This document shows, piece by piece, positions 1-8,001 of a stretch of 64,000 nucleotides of DNA (position 1 is the stretch's first letter; each line of letters opens with the position of its first letter). This stretch comes from Daucus carota subsp. sativus (taxonomy: Eukaryota > Streptophyta > Magnoliopsida > Apiales > Apiaceae), in the NCBI RefSeq assembly GCF_001625215.2, contig NC_030384.2, positions 29,128,527-29,192,526 on the forward strand, read 5' to 3'. The position numbers and the translations under genes were made by a program. The notes beneath the pieces are model-generated. The model was not told the DNA's origin and did not search any database. It worked only from the letters and a program-made list of their open reading frames with translations.

Positions 1-830
1 CACTTCGTTCTCAGTCCCCATGGGTAACAATTAGGCTCGTCAAGCCTGTATTGTTTGTAATAGGTCCCTTGGCCTGCACCACAAGAGAAATCACATACAA
101 CTCATAGACGAGATTCAGCGCTTGAAGATGAGTTTACCCTATATCAGGTTTATTTTAATGTAATCTACTCCAGGCTGAGGTAAAATGGTTTAATTTTTCT
201 GAATGAAGGCTCCCTTAAATGTTAAAAGTAGTGCTTCTTAATCAGCAGTTTAAAGTATAAACAAATAGAACATTTTGCATGAGAACAGAAAATTGAGCTC
301 CAGTTTCAAATTGAGGCAGAATAAATTTTTGTAATGGAGTCTGTTCTGAAGCAAGTGATGCAATGCATTATTTTTTACAGAAAGCAGGTGAAAGCTCAAC
401 TCAATTAACCACTCAACTGACCATTAATTATGCAGTCGTAAAGGGTAAAACTTCTATGAACTACATTTGTTCGGTTTTCTATTTTAATACGTTCTTTAAG
501 CATTCAACATTAGATTTTAAGGAGCTAATGTCTCCAGGAAAATAAATGAAGGGGGGCCTTCTTCTTCGTTTCTGTTCTGATGCTTAATCTATGGGTGATA
601 ATAGGTCGTTTTTCATTTGAATTTCTCTGATATTCTACTTCCGAAATGGATCCTATCAAATATTTCACATTTTCTATGATCATCTCTATTTCAGGTATTC
701 GGGGAATCCTCCTTATATAAGATGCATATGAAAGGAAAAAAAATTAGTTCCATGGTATTAGTATAAAACTCACAAACTAAAGCAAAACTCACATGGAGGA
801 TGTGCTATGATTCTGACTTTCTGAGAGCGA
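1..830. other. intergenic, no gene recognised
   Basis: No open frame here looks like a protein. A stretch at 381-528 is similar to 29437-29590 in the LTP cluster and is listed separately. The rest is AT-rich with no terminal repeats or RNA gene that I can see. Confidence 0.6.
381..528. repeat. dispersed repeat shared with the LTP cluster (29437-29590)
   Basis: From AAAGCAGGTGAAAGCTC to the GGAGCTA motif this stretch follows 29437-29590 in the same order with scattered substitutions and indels. Shared landmarks are CCACTCAACTGA, the ATGCAGTCGTAAAGG / ATGCAATCGTAAAGG pair, and GCATTCAACATTA followed by GGAGCTA. No terminal inverted repeats or target duplication were found, so it may be a low-copy transposon fragment or a trace of segmental duplication. 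Confidence 0.5.
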
Positions 831-1085
831 TATATGAAGAATTGTTTTATTAGCCGGTACATAGCAAATTTCTGCTTAAAGAACTTCGACAGAAGTTAAA
901 TTCTGGACAATAATGTTATTTATCATCCATCTTTAGTCACCTTTCCAAATTCATAACATGAGAGGAACATTCCTGCAAATCAAAGATCCTATGATAGTTA
1001 AGTTTGCTGCATCAAATTAACTAGTTCTGTCAAACAGAACTAATAAACTCCCAGGAATGATTCCAATGCATGACTGAACCACTGA
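831..1085 (-). pseudogene. decayed duplicate of the kinase 3' end
   Basis: This stretch is collinear with 1590-1790, the C-terminal codons and downstream flank of the kinase gene. Shared landmarks are ATTAGCCG, CTGCTTAAAGAACTT, AAGATCCT, ACTAATAAA and AATGCATG. On the minus strand the last codons read A-L-E-S-F-L-G-V-Y-stop, against A-F-G-P-S-M-G-I-Y-stop in the intact gene. No kinase body lies upstream of it on the minus strand before the intact gene. I read it as the tail of a lost tandem paralogue. Confidence 0.55.
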
Positions 1086-1751
1086 TGCTTAAAATTAGAT
1101 GGTGCATCGTACATTCACCAGATTGCGAGAGAATGCATTGTAATTTCACAGAGTCTCTAAAATTATATGCTTAAAAACTCTCATAATCTAGACTATTAAA
1201 GAGAACATATGAATAAAATTATGAAAACTGGGCCTTAGAGCAACTAAGATCTTTGTTTAGTTTTCTTCTGTTGCTGATAAACTCCATATTTACTGAAATT
1301 TTGTTAATCGACTATGCTAACCAAATTTATACGTAAAACCTAAAGTCCTGTTCTTGAACATGTATAACACATAAGAAGTCATTGAACAAGAATGTAATAG
1401 ATTTGATCATAGATATTCTGTTGGTCACAATAAGGCATAAACATGAGTAACAGAAGTTTAAAAGGTTCGCAGTAATATCAGAACGAACATTAACTTGCTG
1501 ATCAAGATAACCATATATTCTAAGACTAGGTATTTTGAATAACTAAAGGTAACTTCGCATGTCACTTCTATGTTCCATAAACTAGCACCAGCGCGAGCAA
1601 GGAATGTTCCATTAGCCGATACACAGCATATTACTGCTTAAAGAACTTTGACAAAAATTGAATTCTAGGCAGTGATACTGTTTACCTAAGCAGAACGTGG
1701 CTCCTAATTGAAGATCCTCTCTGATAGTTTGATAGTTCTATCAAGACTGAA

Positions 1752-2744
1752 CTAATAAATTCCCATGGATGGTCCGAATGCATGCCTTGGAGTATGAGGT
1801 TGATAGTACTTCATAAAGTTCTGATAGGAATATCTGGCCTCAAACTCCTTCACTAGCCTTTGGTTGCACGTAATGAAGGGATGCGTCAAAAGTTCATCTG
1901 CAGTCCACCTATCTTCCGCCCTCCTTGTTAAACATCTTCTCACAAAATCTTGTGCATTCTCCGACAAATCATCCAACTCAGGCACCAACAAATCCAGCCT
2001 GTCATCTTCATAATTCGCAATCATCTCTGCTAAACATTGTGCATCCACGTCAATGCATTTTTTCCATAAGCCCCACTCTCCCAAAAGCATCTCCAAAACA
2101 ATACAACCAACTGCCCATATGTCCATGGCTGCCTCATGCACTCCAATCACCACGGATTCCGGGGAACTATAAAGCAATGTTCCCCGGTGTTTGTACTCCT
2201 GCCCTGCACCCAAAGTTTTTTCCCCTCCCCTCTTTGCCAATCCAAAATCCGCTAATTTCAGATTACACTTAACAACCCCCTTAAATTCATCGCGAGGAAT
2301 ATTAAAAACAAGAACATTACTAGGCTTCATGTCACAATGAACGTACCCTTGTCCATGCACACGAGAGAGACCCTTGAGCAACATCGACGCATAGCAACTA
2401 GCTTCATATTCGGGCATCCATCCCTTGGACTTGATCAGCTGCTCTAACGTCCCTCCATCAGCATACTCCAGTACGATATTATAATAACTCGTACCATCTG
2501 CATTAGTACTCTTGAAATCCTCGTACTTGAAGCAACCAACAATTTCTTTGCAGCCTCCAAGTTCGCACAACACCGCTTTCTCCAAAGCCAAAGACCACAA
2601 TAACTTCTCAGAAACCGATTTTACAGCCACTGTTTGGGGAAGATTACAAGCATGAGCGAGTGATGGGGATGCAAATTCGGCCCGAAACACGCAGCCATAC
2701 GCCCCTCGTCCAAGAAACTTAGTTGGAACCCACCCTGAAGCCAT
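1752..2744 (-). CDS. MAPKKK-type serine/threonine protein kinase, single exon
   Basis: A 330-residue single-domain kinase. Seen: glycine loop GRGAYGCV (12-19), VAVK with ATP lysine K42, likely helix-C glutamate E55, catalytic loop HCDMKPSN with D138, DFG at 166-168, SPE at 194-196 in place of APE, and a late LTHPF segment. The intronless, short layout and the HCDxKPxN loop fit the plant MAPKKK15-21 (MEKK-like) subgroup, whose known members act upstream of MAP kinase kinases in ABA and stress signalling; the exact orthologue cannot be named from sequence alone. The C-terminal tail after the kinase core is only about 35 residues. All catalytic residues are present, so it should be active. A TATA box lies 55 bp upstream. 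The 3' end has a decayed duplicate at 831-1085. Confidence 0.9.
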   Translation of the reverse strand: MASGWVPTKFLGRGAYGCVFRAEFASPSLAHACNLPQTVAVKSVSEKLLWSLALEKAVLCELGGCKEIVGCFKYEDFKSTNADGTSYYNIVLEYADGGTLEQLIKSKGWMPEYEASCYASMLLKGLSRVHGQGYVHCDMKPSNVLVFNIPRDEFKGVVKCNLKLADFGLAKRGGEKTLGAGQEYKHRGTLLYSSPESVVIGVHEAAMDIWAVGCIVLEMLLGEWGLWKKCIDVDAQCLAEMIANYEDDRLDLLVPELDDLSENAQDFVRRCLTRRAEDRWTADELLTHPFITCNQRLVKEFEARYSYQNFMKYYQPHTPRHAFGPSMGIY

Positions 2745-2798
2745 ATTGTATGATCAGATAGTGTATGTCTTTAGTGCTGTCAAGTGTAAACAGTGTAA

Positions 2799-2806
2799 AT
2801 ATATAA
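2799..2806 (-). promoter_or_regulatory. TATA box of the kinase gene
   Basis: Minus strand reads TTATATATTT here, about 55 bp before the kinase ATG, which leaves a short 5' UTR of roughly 25-30 nt. Position and motif are seen; use as promoter is inferred. Confidence 0.5.
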
Positions 2807-3885
2807 GGCCTGTTATTACTTAGGCTCCAAGTTCAAATTTCTATTTCGATTTTGAGTATGTTTTCCAAGTCGGGGGAGAACGGTGGATTTTATTGATTAT
2901 CAAGTTTAAATTTCTATTCGGGTTCTGAGTATGTTTTCAAAGTCCTGTAGAATGATAGATTTCATAGCTGTTCTGTGAGAACATACCAACTGAGTTTATC
3001 TTCATGCAAAGTGTATTCAATTTATAGTAAACTAGTTCAGAATCCGCGCGTTGCGGCGGCCTATAAAAATTATATTAATGATTCAATATTAATATTTGTA
3101 AAATTAAATAATTTTGTGGCTGTCTATAAAATATATATTAATGTTTCAAAATTAATATTTGTAGGATAAAATAATTTTTATACTATAAAAATCTTGATGT
3201 AATTCCAATACTAATATATAAAATTGAAAAAATTTAAAACACGACGAATCTTAATTTTATTTGTGTTTTATTTAAAAAGTAATCATATTTTTACATTGTC
3301 ACCTTCCTCCAATTTTTTTGGATTGATTGTGCACAAAAACATCAAACTTAAATCTTTAAGATAGCGGCCTATAACTACCCTTGCTTTTAACAACCTTTAT
3401 TTTTTAATACCGTATAAACAACTTTCACTTAAAAGTTGCTTGAACGGAAACAGATTATGCATGCGTAATTTTTTCCTCTATACAAAGTAAATCATATAAA
3501 AATTAACCATAAATATGTCCGATGAACAAAACAAATATTATAAAAGAATAACCAACAAACATATATCACTAATAGTTAATTTATTGATATCATCCATCAA
3601 TATCATATCAGGATTATATTCTTTTCCCGTGTTTGGATTTGTCGACTCCCACATAGCGGTCTATAACTGCCTTTACTTGCAACAACCTTTATTTTTTTTC
3701 ACTTATCGTTGTAGAAGAACGGCACCACCGAGCTAGAAATCGAGCAAGAGAATTATCACCTGAAAAAGGTAGGGTTGTGATATTGAAAGAGAGGAGGCTG
3801 TGTTCAGATGATCCAAAACCCCACAATTTATGGGGGTATATATAGGTGCAGAGAGACTTGTGTGTTACTTTTTTCCATAATTAAA

Positions 3886-3996
3886 TAATCTGAAACAAAA
3901 TCAGATTAAATTTTCAAGCTACTATATTCCATAAATAATCTGAAACAAAAATAATCTGAAACAAAATCAGATTAAATTTTCAAGCTACTATATTCC
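3886..3996. repeat. 66-bp tandem duplication at the retrotransposon's left edge
   Basis: The 45 bp at 3886-3930 recur at 3952-3996 (start TAATCTGAAACAAAATC, end CTACTATATTCC). The second copy runs directly into the truncated LTR. Other Helitron copies, such as 50940-51020, lack the extra unit, so the duplication is local to this insertion. Confidence 0.75.
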
Positions 3997-4432
3997 CCAG
4001 AAGATTCCAGTATATTTAATTTGATTATTAATAATCAAATTTATCGAAGCAACATCTAACCCGGAATGACTGATCAAGTATATTATCAAGCAAAGGATTC
4101 AAAGGATTATTTCAGTTCGAGTCGTTCGTGAACCAGACCAGTGCACAGGACGTCAGGACATACGAAAGCATTCAGTGGATTCGATCAACGAATTAATTGA
4201 TCAAGTCAATCGATCTACTCCAGGATTTACTGCCAAAGGAAATCTTCAGCTAAGTATATATATATATATATATATATTAATTGTGAATTATGTTGAATTT
4301 AAATAATTCAAGTAATTAATTAAACACAATTAATTATATATATGTATATTTAATTCCTATGCTAAGTGGGAAAACTCCTGAATTTGTCTAAGTACTCCAC
4401 TGTATACAGGAGAAGCACAAATCATGTTTGAA

Positions 4433-4694
4433 GCGCAAACTTTGACCAAGTCAAAGTTTGCGCCTCGACATCCTTCAACACTTAGAATATTTCTAAGTAC
4501 CTCTCTTTATCTACTGTGAAGAAGAAGTGCAACCCAGGTCAAAGCGCAACCTTTGACTTAGTCAAAGTTTGCGACTTTGACCTCTCTGTGAAGAAGAGCG
4601 CAAGTTTGCCAAACTCTTTATTTGGCTAAGTCACAGGCAACACAGTGGAGTCACCAGTAGTGGAGCGCAACCTTTGACCAAGTCAAAGGTTGCG
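4433..4694. repeat. three palindromes in the 5' LTR
   Basis: 4433-4463 is a perfect 14-bp-arm inverted repeat (GCGCAAACTTTGAC, 3-nt loop CAA). 4544-4573 and 4665-4694 repeat the theme with arms based on GCGCAACCTTTGAC; the latter is near perfect. Related sequences occur before the third ORF and in the 3' LTR. Clustered palindromes are a known Sirevirus hallmark; their role is not established. Confidence 0.85.
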
Positions 4695-4906
4695 ACTCTC
4701 ACCCATCTCTCAAGCGCAACTTCATGAAAATGGCTAAGTCCTTCACTGGGAGATCAAGGTGTGCGCAAGGTTTGACTGTATTTGAGGCGCCATGTTTGAC
4801 TTATGACATTGGTTATATATATATATACATATGTGAATATGTATATGGAACCTGCGCCACTTCATGCATTCCTGGGAGATAGATTTATTTTCATAAATCA
4901 AATCCG

Positions 4907-4940
4907 TCCAGGACGAACTCAAGTCGTCCAGGACGAACTC
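4907..4940. repeat. short direct repeat upstream of the LTR TATA box
   Basis: GTCCAGGACGAACTC occurs twice in tandem with a 3-nt spacer about 30-60 bp before the TATA box, and is also present in the 3' LTR. Such U3 repeats often bind transcription factors; that use is inferred. Confidence 0.5.
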
Positions 4941-4968
4941 GTTAACCATGGTTAGTTGTTGGAAAGCC

Positions 4969-4976
4969 TATAAATA
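4969..4976 (+). promoter_or_regulatory. LTR TATA box
   Basis: TATAAATA in context CCTATAAATAGAGG, a strong plant TATA motif. The same site in the 3' LTR is 17986-17993. The R region would start about 25-30 bp downstream. Confidence 0.7.
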
Positions 4977-5299
4977 GAGGTTGATGTTTTCATTTGAAAA
5001 CAACTACACACTTTGTAAGTGCACACACTATACACATTCTCGAGAGTTAAATTAGAAGATCGTATTTATCGAGAGTTTGTAATAGAGTGATTGTAGTCTC
5101 TGCAGCCGACACTTGTGTTGGAATTTGTAGCACCCGAGGATTATTTCTAATACAAAGAATATTCCCCGACTTGCTGGAGTTATTTATTTACGATTGATTT
5201 AACATGGACTGAAACAGATTATCCGCAATTAAATTAAATCGAAGAAATTGGTACGACGTATTCAACCCCCCCCTTCTACGTCTGATTGGACCTAACAAT

Positions 5300-5311
5300 T
5301 GGTATCAGAGC
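5300..5311 (+). other. primer binding site, initiator tRNA-Met
   Basis: TGGTATCAGAGC, complementary to the 3' end of plant initiator tRNA-Met, begins two bases after the LTR's terminal CA. This is the usual PBS of Ty1/copia elements. Confidence 0.92.
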
Positions 5312-5395
5312 TACGCTGATCGATATACAGATCTGAGATCCGTAACCAATCTGAAAAGCTAGCTGTCCGTACAATCGTAATTTTATCTGATAACA

Positions 5396-7990
5396 ATGTC
5401 GACACACAAGTTAGGAATCAAAGTACCTCCATTTGACAAGGATGACTACAACAACTGGAAGATGAAGATGTTGCTGTACATCAGAGTTGCAAATCCCATG
5501 TACATTGGGATTCTGGAAAATGGTCCGTTTCTGCCTATGAAGATTATTCCTGAATCTGTTGAAAATGGTGTTCGTATTCCACAGAAGTCTGTTCCCAAAG
5601 AGAAAAGTGAATACACTGACACTGATAAGGAATATGTTGCACAGGATCATAATCTGCAACTCATAATTGTTGAATCAATGACCAAGACAATGACACATCT
5701 GATACTAAGTCTGAAAACTTCAAAGCAGATGTGGGACACTATTGAGGCATTGATGGAGGGATCTGAAGAAGTCAGGGAAAACAGATACGATATGCTAATT
5801 GCCAGATATGAAGCATTTCAGGCAATACCTGGAGAGAACATTTCTCAAATCTATGAGAGATTCATGTTGTTGTTGAATGAACTCACCCTGCATGGAAAGA
5901 CTTATCCACAGAAAGAGATAAACAGAAAGTTCTCATTTGTGATGCCACCCCATCTAGTTGTTAAGACAGAGACCATCCGGGAAAGAAGCGACTTCAGGAC
6001 TATGACTTTGGAAAAGCTGTTTGGAAAACTGAAGACGTTTGAGATGGAACTTGAACAGAGAAAGATTATATATGGTGGTGGATCAACAGAATCCAAGAGT
6101 ATGGCCTTACAGAAGACCACTGCACTGATTGCTGATCAACCATACTTTGGTTATCAACAATTAGTTGAATATGGTATCAATGATCACACTGTTGCTCAGA
6201 GTGATTGTTCATCCATCAAAGCTGACTATCCTTCTACCATTACTGAGATTGTAGAAGCTGAAGTTGATGAAGTTTCTGAAGAACCGGAGGATGAGTTCTA
6301 CACTCAAGAAGAGCTGGAGCAGCTGGAAGATAAGTCAATGGCTTATATGGCTGCAAGGTTTAAGCATATCAAGTTCAGAAAGAACCCTCGGTACAAGAAA
6401 GCTTCAGGGAACAAGTTTCAGGGTAAAGGAGGATACTCAGGCTCAGGGTCAAAGAGTACTGGCAGTTTCAAACCAAACATGTATGACAAGAGTAAGGTCA
6501 GATGCTACAACTGCAATGACTTAGGGCACTTTGCAACAGAGTGCAGGAAACCCAAAGCGGCTCCTGTCAGAGAAAGAAGCAACTCATATGAGAAGAAGAA
6601 TTCTTATGAGGATCTGAAGAAAGAGAATGAGAAGCTGAAAGCTAAGTTGGAAGCAATGGTGGCCAAGCACAAAGGTAGGGCTTACATTGCTGAGGGAAAA
6701 AGCTGGGATGACACAGATTCTGATGATGAACCTGTCCAGAGCAATTATGCATTTGCATTAATGGCTGACACTGTCGAGGAATCTCCATCTCAGGTATCTC
6801 CTGAAATTTCTGTTGATGACATGACTACTGCTGATTATAAAAAGACTATAAATGAACTAGGTCAAGAGATGTATAACTTGCACACTAGTTTGTTAGCTTC
6901 AGAATCAGATAACAGTAGTCTCTCTCTAAAAATAGCTAAACTTGAAGAAAAAGTAGATGAATTGGCTTTAGAGAAACTCATGTACACTAACCTTAAAGAT
7001 AGAATTGCTTATCTAGAGAATAAGGAGAAGTGTAGTACAGAAATTGAGGAGTCCCTTAGGTCTCAGGTTGCTGACCTAGAAACTAAGCTTAGGGCTTATC
7101 AGAATTCTGCTTTTCTACAGAAAGAGATCTTGGATAGTCAAAGGGTTGATAAGAAGGTTGCTATTGGCCTTGACTATAGTTCTTTGGAAAGTGCCAAAAG
7201 AAAGAAGAGAAAAGAGAATGAAGGCATATTTGTTTCAGCAGGAACTGAGAATGCTCCTGAAGGAACAAATATACCTAAAATTCTGAAGAACACCAAGACC
7301 CCTATCTTTAGAATGGCACAAACAGAACCTCTGATAGAAGAAGACCTTATCATCAAGGAAGAGTTGAAAAATGAGGAAGTTGTTAAGCCTCAAGTAAAAC
7401 AGGATTCACAAGAAGTACCTTCTAATTCCCATGTCAGAGATGACTCAGATAAAACTGGATTAGGAAGTACTAGTTCCAACAAAAAGAAGAACAACAGGAA
7501 TGGCAAGATAGATCCTAAGAACACCAACTCTAGGAATTCTAATGCTAGAAAGGTTTGTAATAATTGCAATTCTACTAATCATCTTACTCATGCATGTAAA
7601 GTGATTAAAGTAGATAATTCTGTTTCTAGCATGCCTAATACTGTTAACATGAATGCTGTTCATTTGCCATGTGGTAGAGTAGGTTGCATGCAATGTGCTA
7701 TGAATATGATGTCTGCATGCTTTACCATGTTGAATGCATCTTTTTCTGCACCATCTGCCATGAATATGAATATGCCTGCACCTTCTGTTGCCCCTGTGGC
7801 AAAGACTGCTAGTCCTTCTAAGAAGAAGGAAACTCCCAACTCCAAGTCTAAAAGCACTTCTGCTAAGACTAAAAAGGAGAAGAGTCCAGTCACCCCTGAA
7901 CAAGCACATGTTAAACCAGTTTCTGTTGATAATCCTGTTTCTACTAAATCACCTGGACCCAAGAACGTCTGGGTACCAAAGAAAGTTTAA
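5396..7990 (+). CDS. gag: retrotransposon gag
   Basis: 864 residues, the coat protein of the element's virus-like particle. The N-terminal part (about 5-220) has the copia gag (UBN2-like) look, with a YNNWKMKM motif near residue 20. A CCHC zinc knuckle lies at 370-383 (CYNCNDLGHFATEC) after a basic Gly/Ser stretch. Coiled-coil-like Lys/Glu-rich segments follow at about 400-425 and 490-580. A second CCHC-like motif (CNNCNSTNHLTHAC) lies at 721-734, and the C-terminus is Lys/Ser/Pro-rich, ending WVPKKV. The ORF begins about 98 nt after the LTR and is uninterrupted. It is about twice the length of a typical Ty1/copia gag, as in Sireviruses. It ends 11 nt before the pol ATG and in a different frame. 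Confidence 0.93.
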   Translation: MSTHKLGIKVPPFDKDDYNNWKMKMLLYIRVANPMYIGILENGPFLPMKIIPESVENGVRIPQKSVPKEKSEYTDTDKEYVAQDHNLQLIIVESMTKTMTHLILSLKTSKQMWDTIEALMEGSEEVRENRYDMLIARYEAFQAIPGENISQIYERFMLLLNELTLHGKTYPQKEINRKFSFVMPPHLVVKTETIRERSDFRTMTLEKLFGKLKTFEMELEQRKIIYGGGSTESKSMALQKTTALIADQPYFGYQQLVEYGINDHTVAQSDCSSIKADYPSTITEIVEAEVDEVSEEPEDEFYTQEELEQLEDKSMAYMAARFKHIKFRKNPRYKKASGNKFQGKGGYSGSGSKSTGSFKPNMYDKSKVRCYNCNDLGHFATECRKPKAAPVRERSNSYEKKNSYEDLKKENEKLKAKLEAMVAKHKGRAYIAEGKSWDDTDSDDEPVQSNYAFALMADTVEESPSQVSPEISVDDMTTADYKKTINELGQEMYNLHTSLLASESDNSSLSLKIAKLEEKVDELALEKLMYTNLKDRIAYLENKEKCSTEIEESLRSQVADLETKLRAYQNSAFLQKEILDSQRVDKKVAIGLDYSSLESAKRKKRKENEGIFVSAGTENAPEGTNIPKILKNTKTPIFRMAQTEPLIEEDLIIKEELKNEEVVKPQVKQDSQEVPSNSHVRDDSDKTGLGSTSSNKKKNNRNGKIDPKNTNSRNSNARKVCNNCNSTNHLTHACKVIKVDNSVSSMPNTVNMNAVHLPCGRVGCMQCAMNMMSACFTMLNASFSAPSAMNMNMPAPSVAPVAKTASPSKKKETPNSKSKSTSAKTKKEKSPVTPEQAHVKPVSVDNPVSTKSPGPKNVWVPKKV

Positions 7991-8001
7991 TCCATTTGTG
8001 A

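Larger units (their letters stand above)
3997..5297 (+). repeat. 5' LTR, outer end truncated
   Basis: Matches 17010-18314 throughout. By eye the only differences are two TA-repeat slips of 2 bp each. The first 248 bp of the 3' LTR (16762-17009), including the TG terminus, are missing. It retains the TATA box and three palindromes and ends in CTAACA before the primer binding site. Confidence 0.92.

Noticed and set aside
1..110. Cysteine-containing minus frame at the window edge (CDFSCGAGQGTYY)
   Set aside because: Short, closed by stops on its upstream side and cut by the window edge; no family recognised.
1925..2272. 115-codon plus-strand frame
   Set aside because: It is antisense to the kinase coding sequence, whose motifs are unambiguous on the minus strand.
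4254..4282. TA microsatellite in the LTR
   Set aside because: Simple slippage repeat; useful only as the main difference between the LTRs.
4401..4700. Regular palindromic repeats considered as a CRISPR-like array
   Set aside because: Spacing is irregular, repeats vary, and the setting is a plant LTR. They are Sirevirus palindromes.
5300..5311. tRNA-like match TGGTATCAGAGC
   Set aside because: It is only the complement of a tRNA 3' end, acting as primer site. No cloverleaf is present. The same holds at 59178.
7460..7962. Minus-strand frames of 100-149 codons
   Set aside because: They lie antisense within gag and follow its codon pattern.
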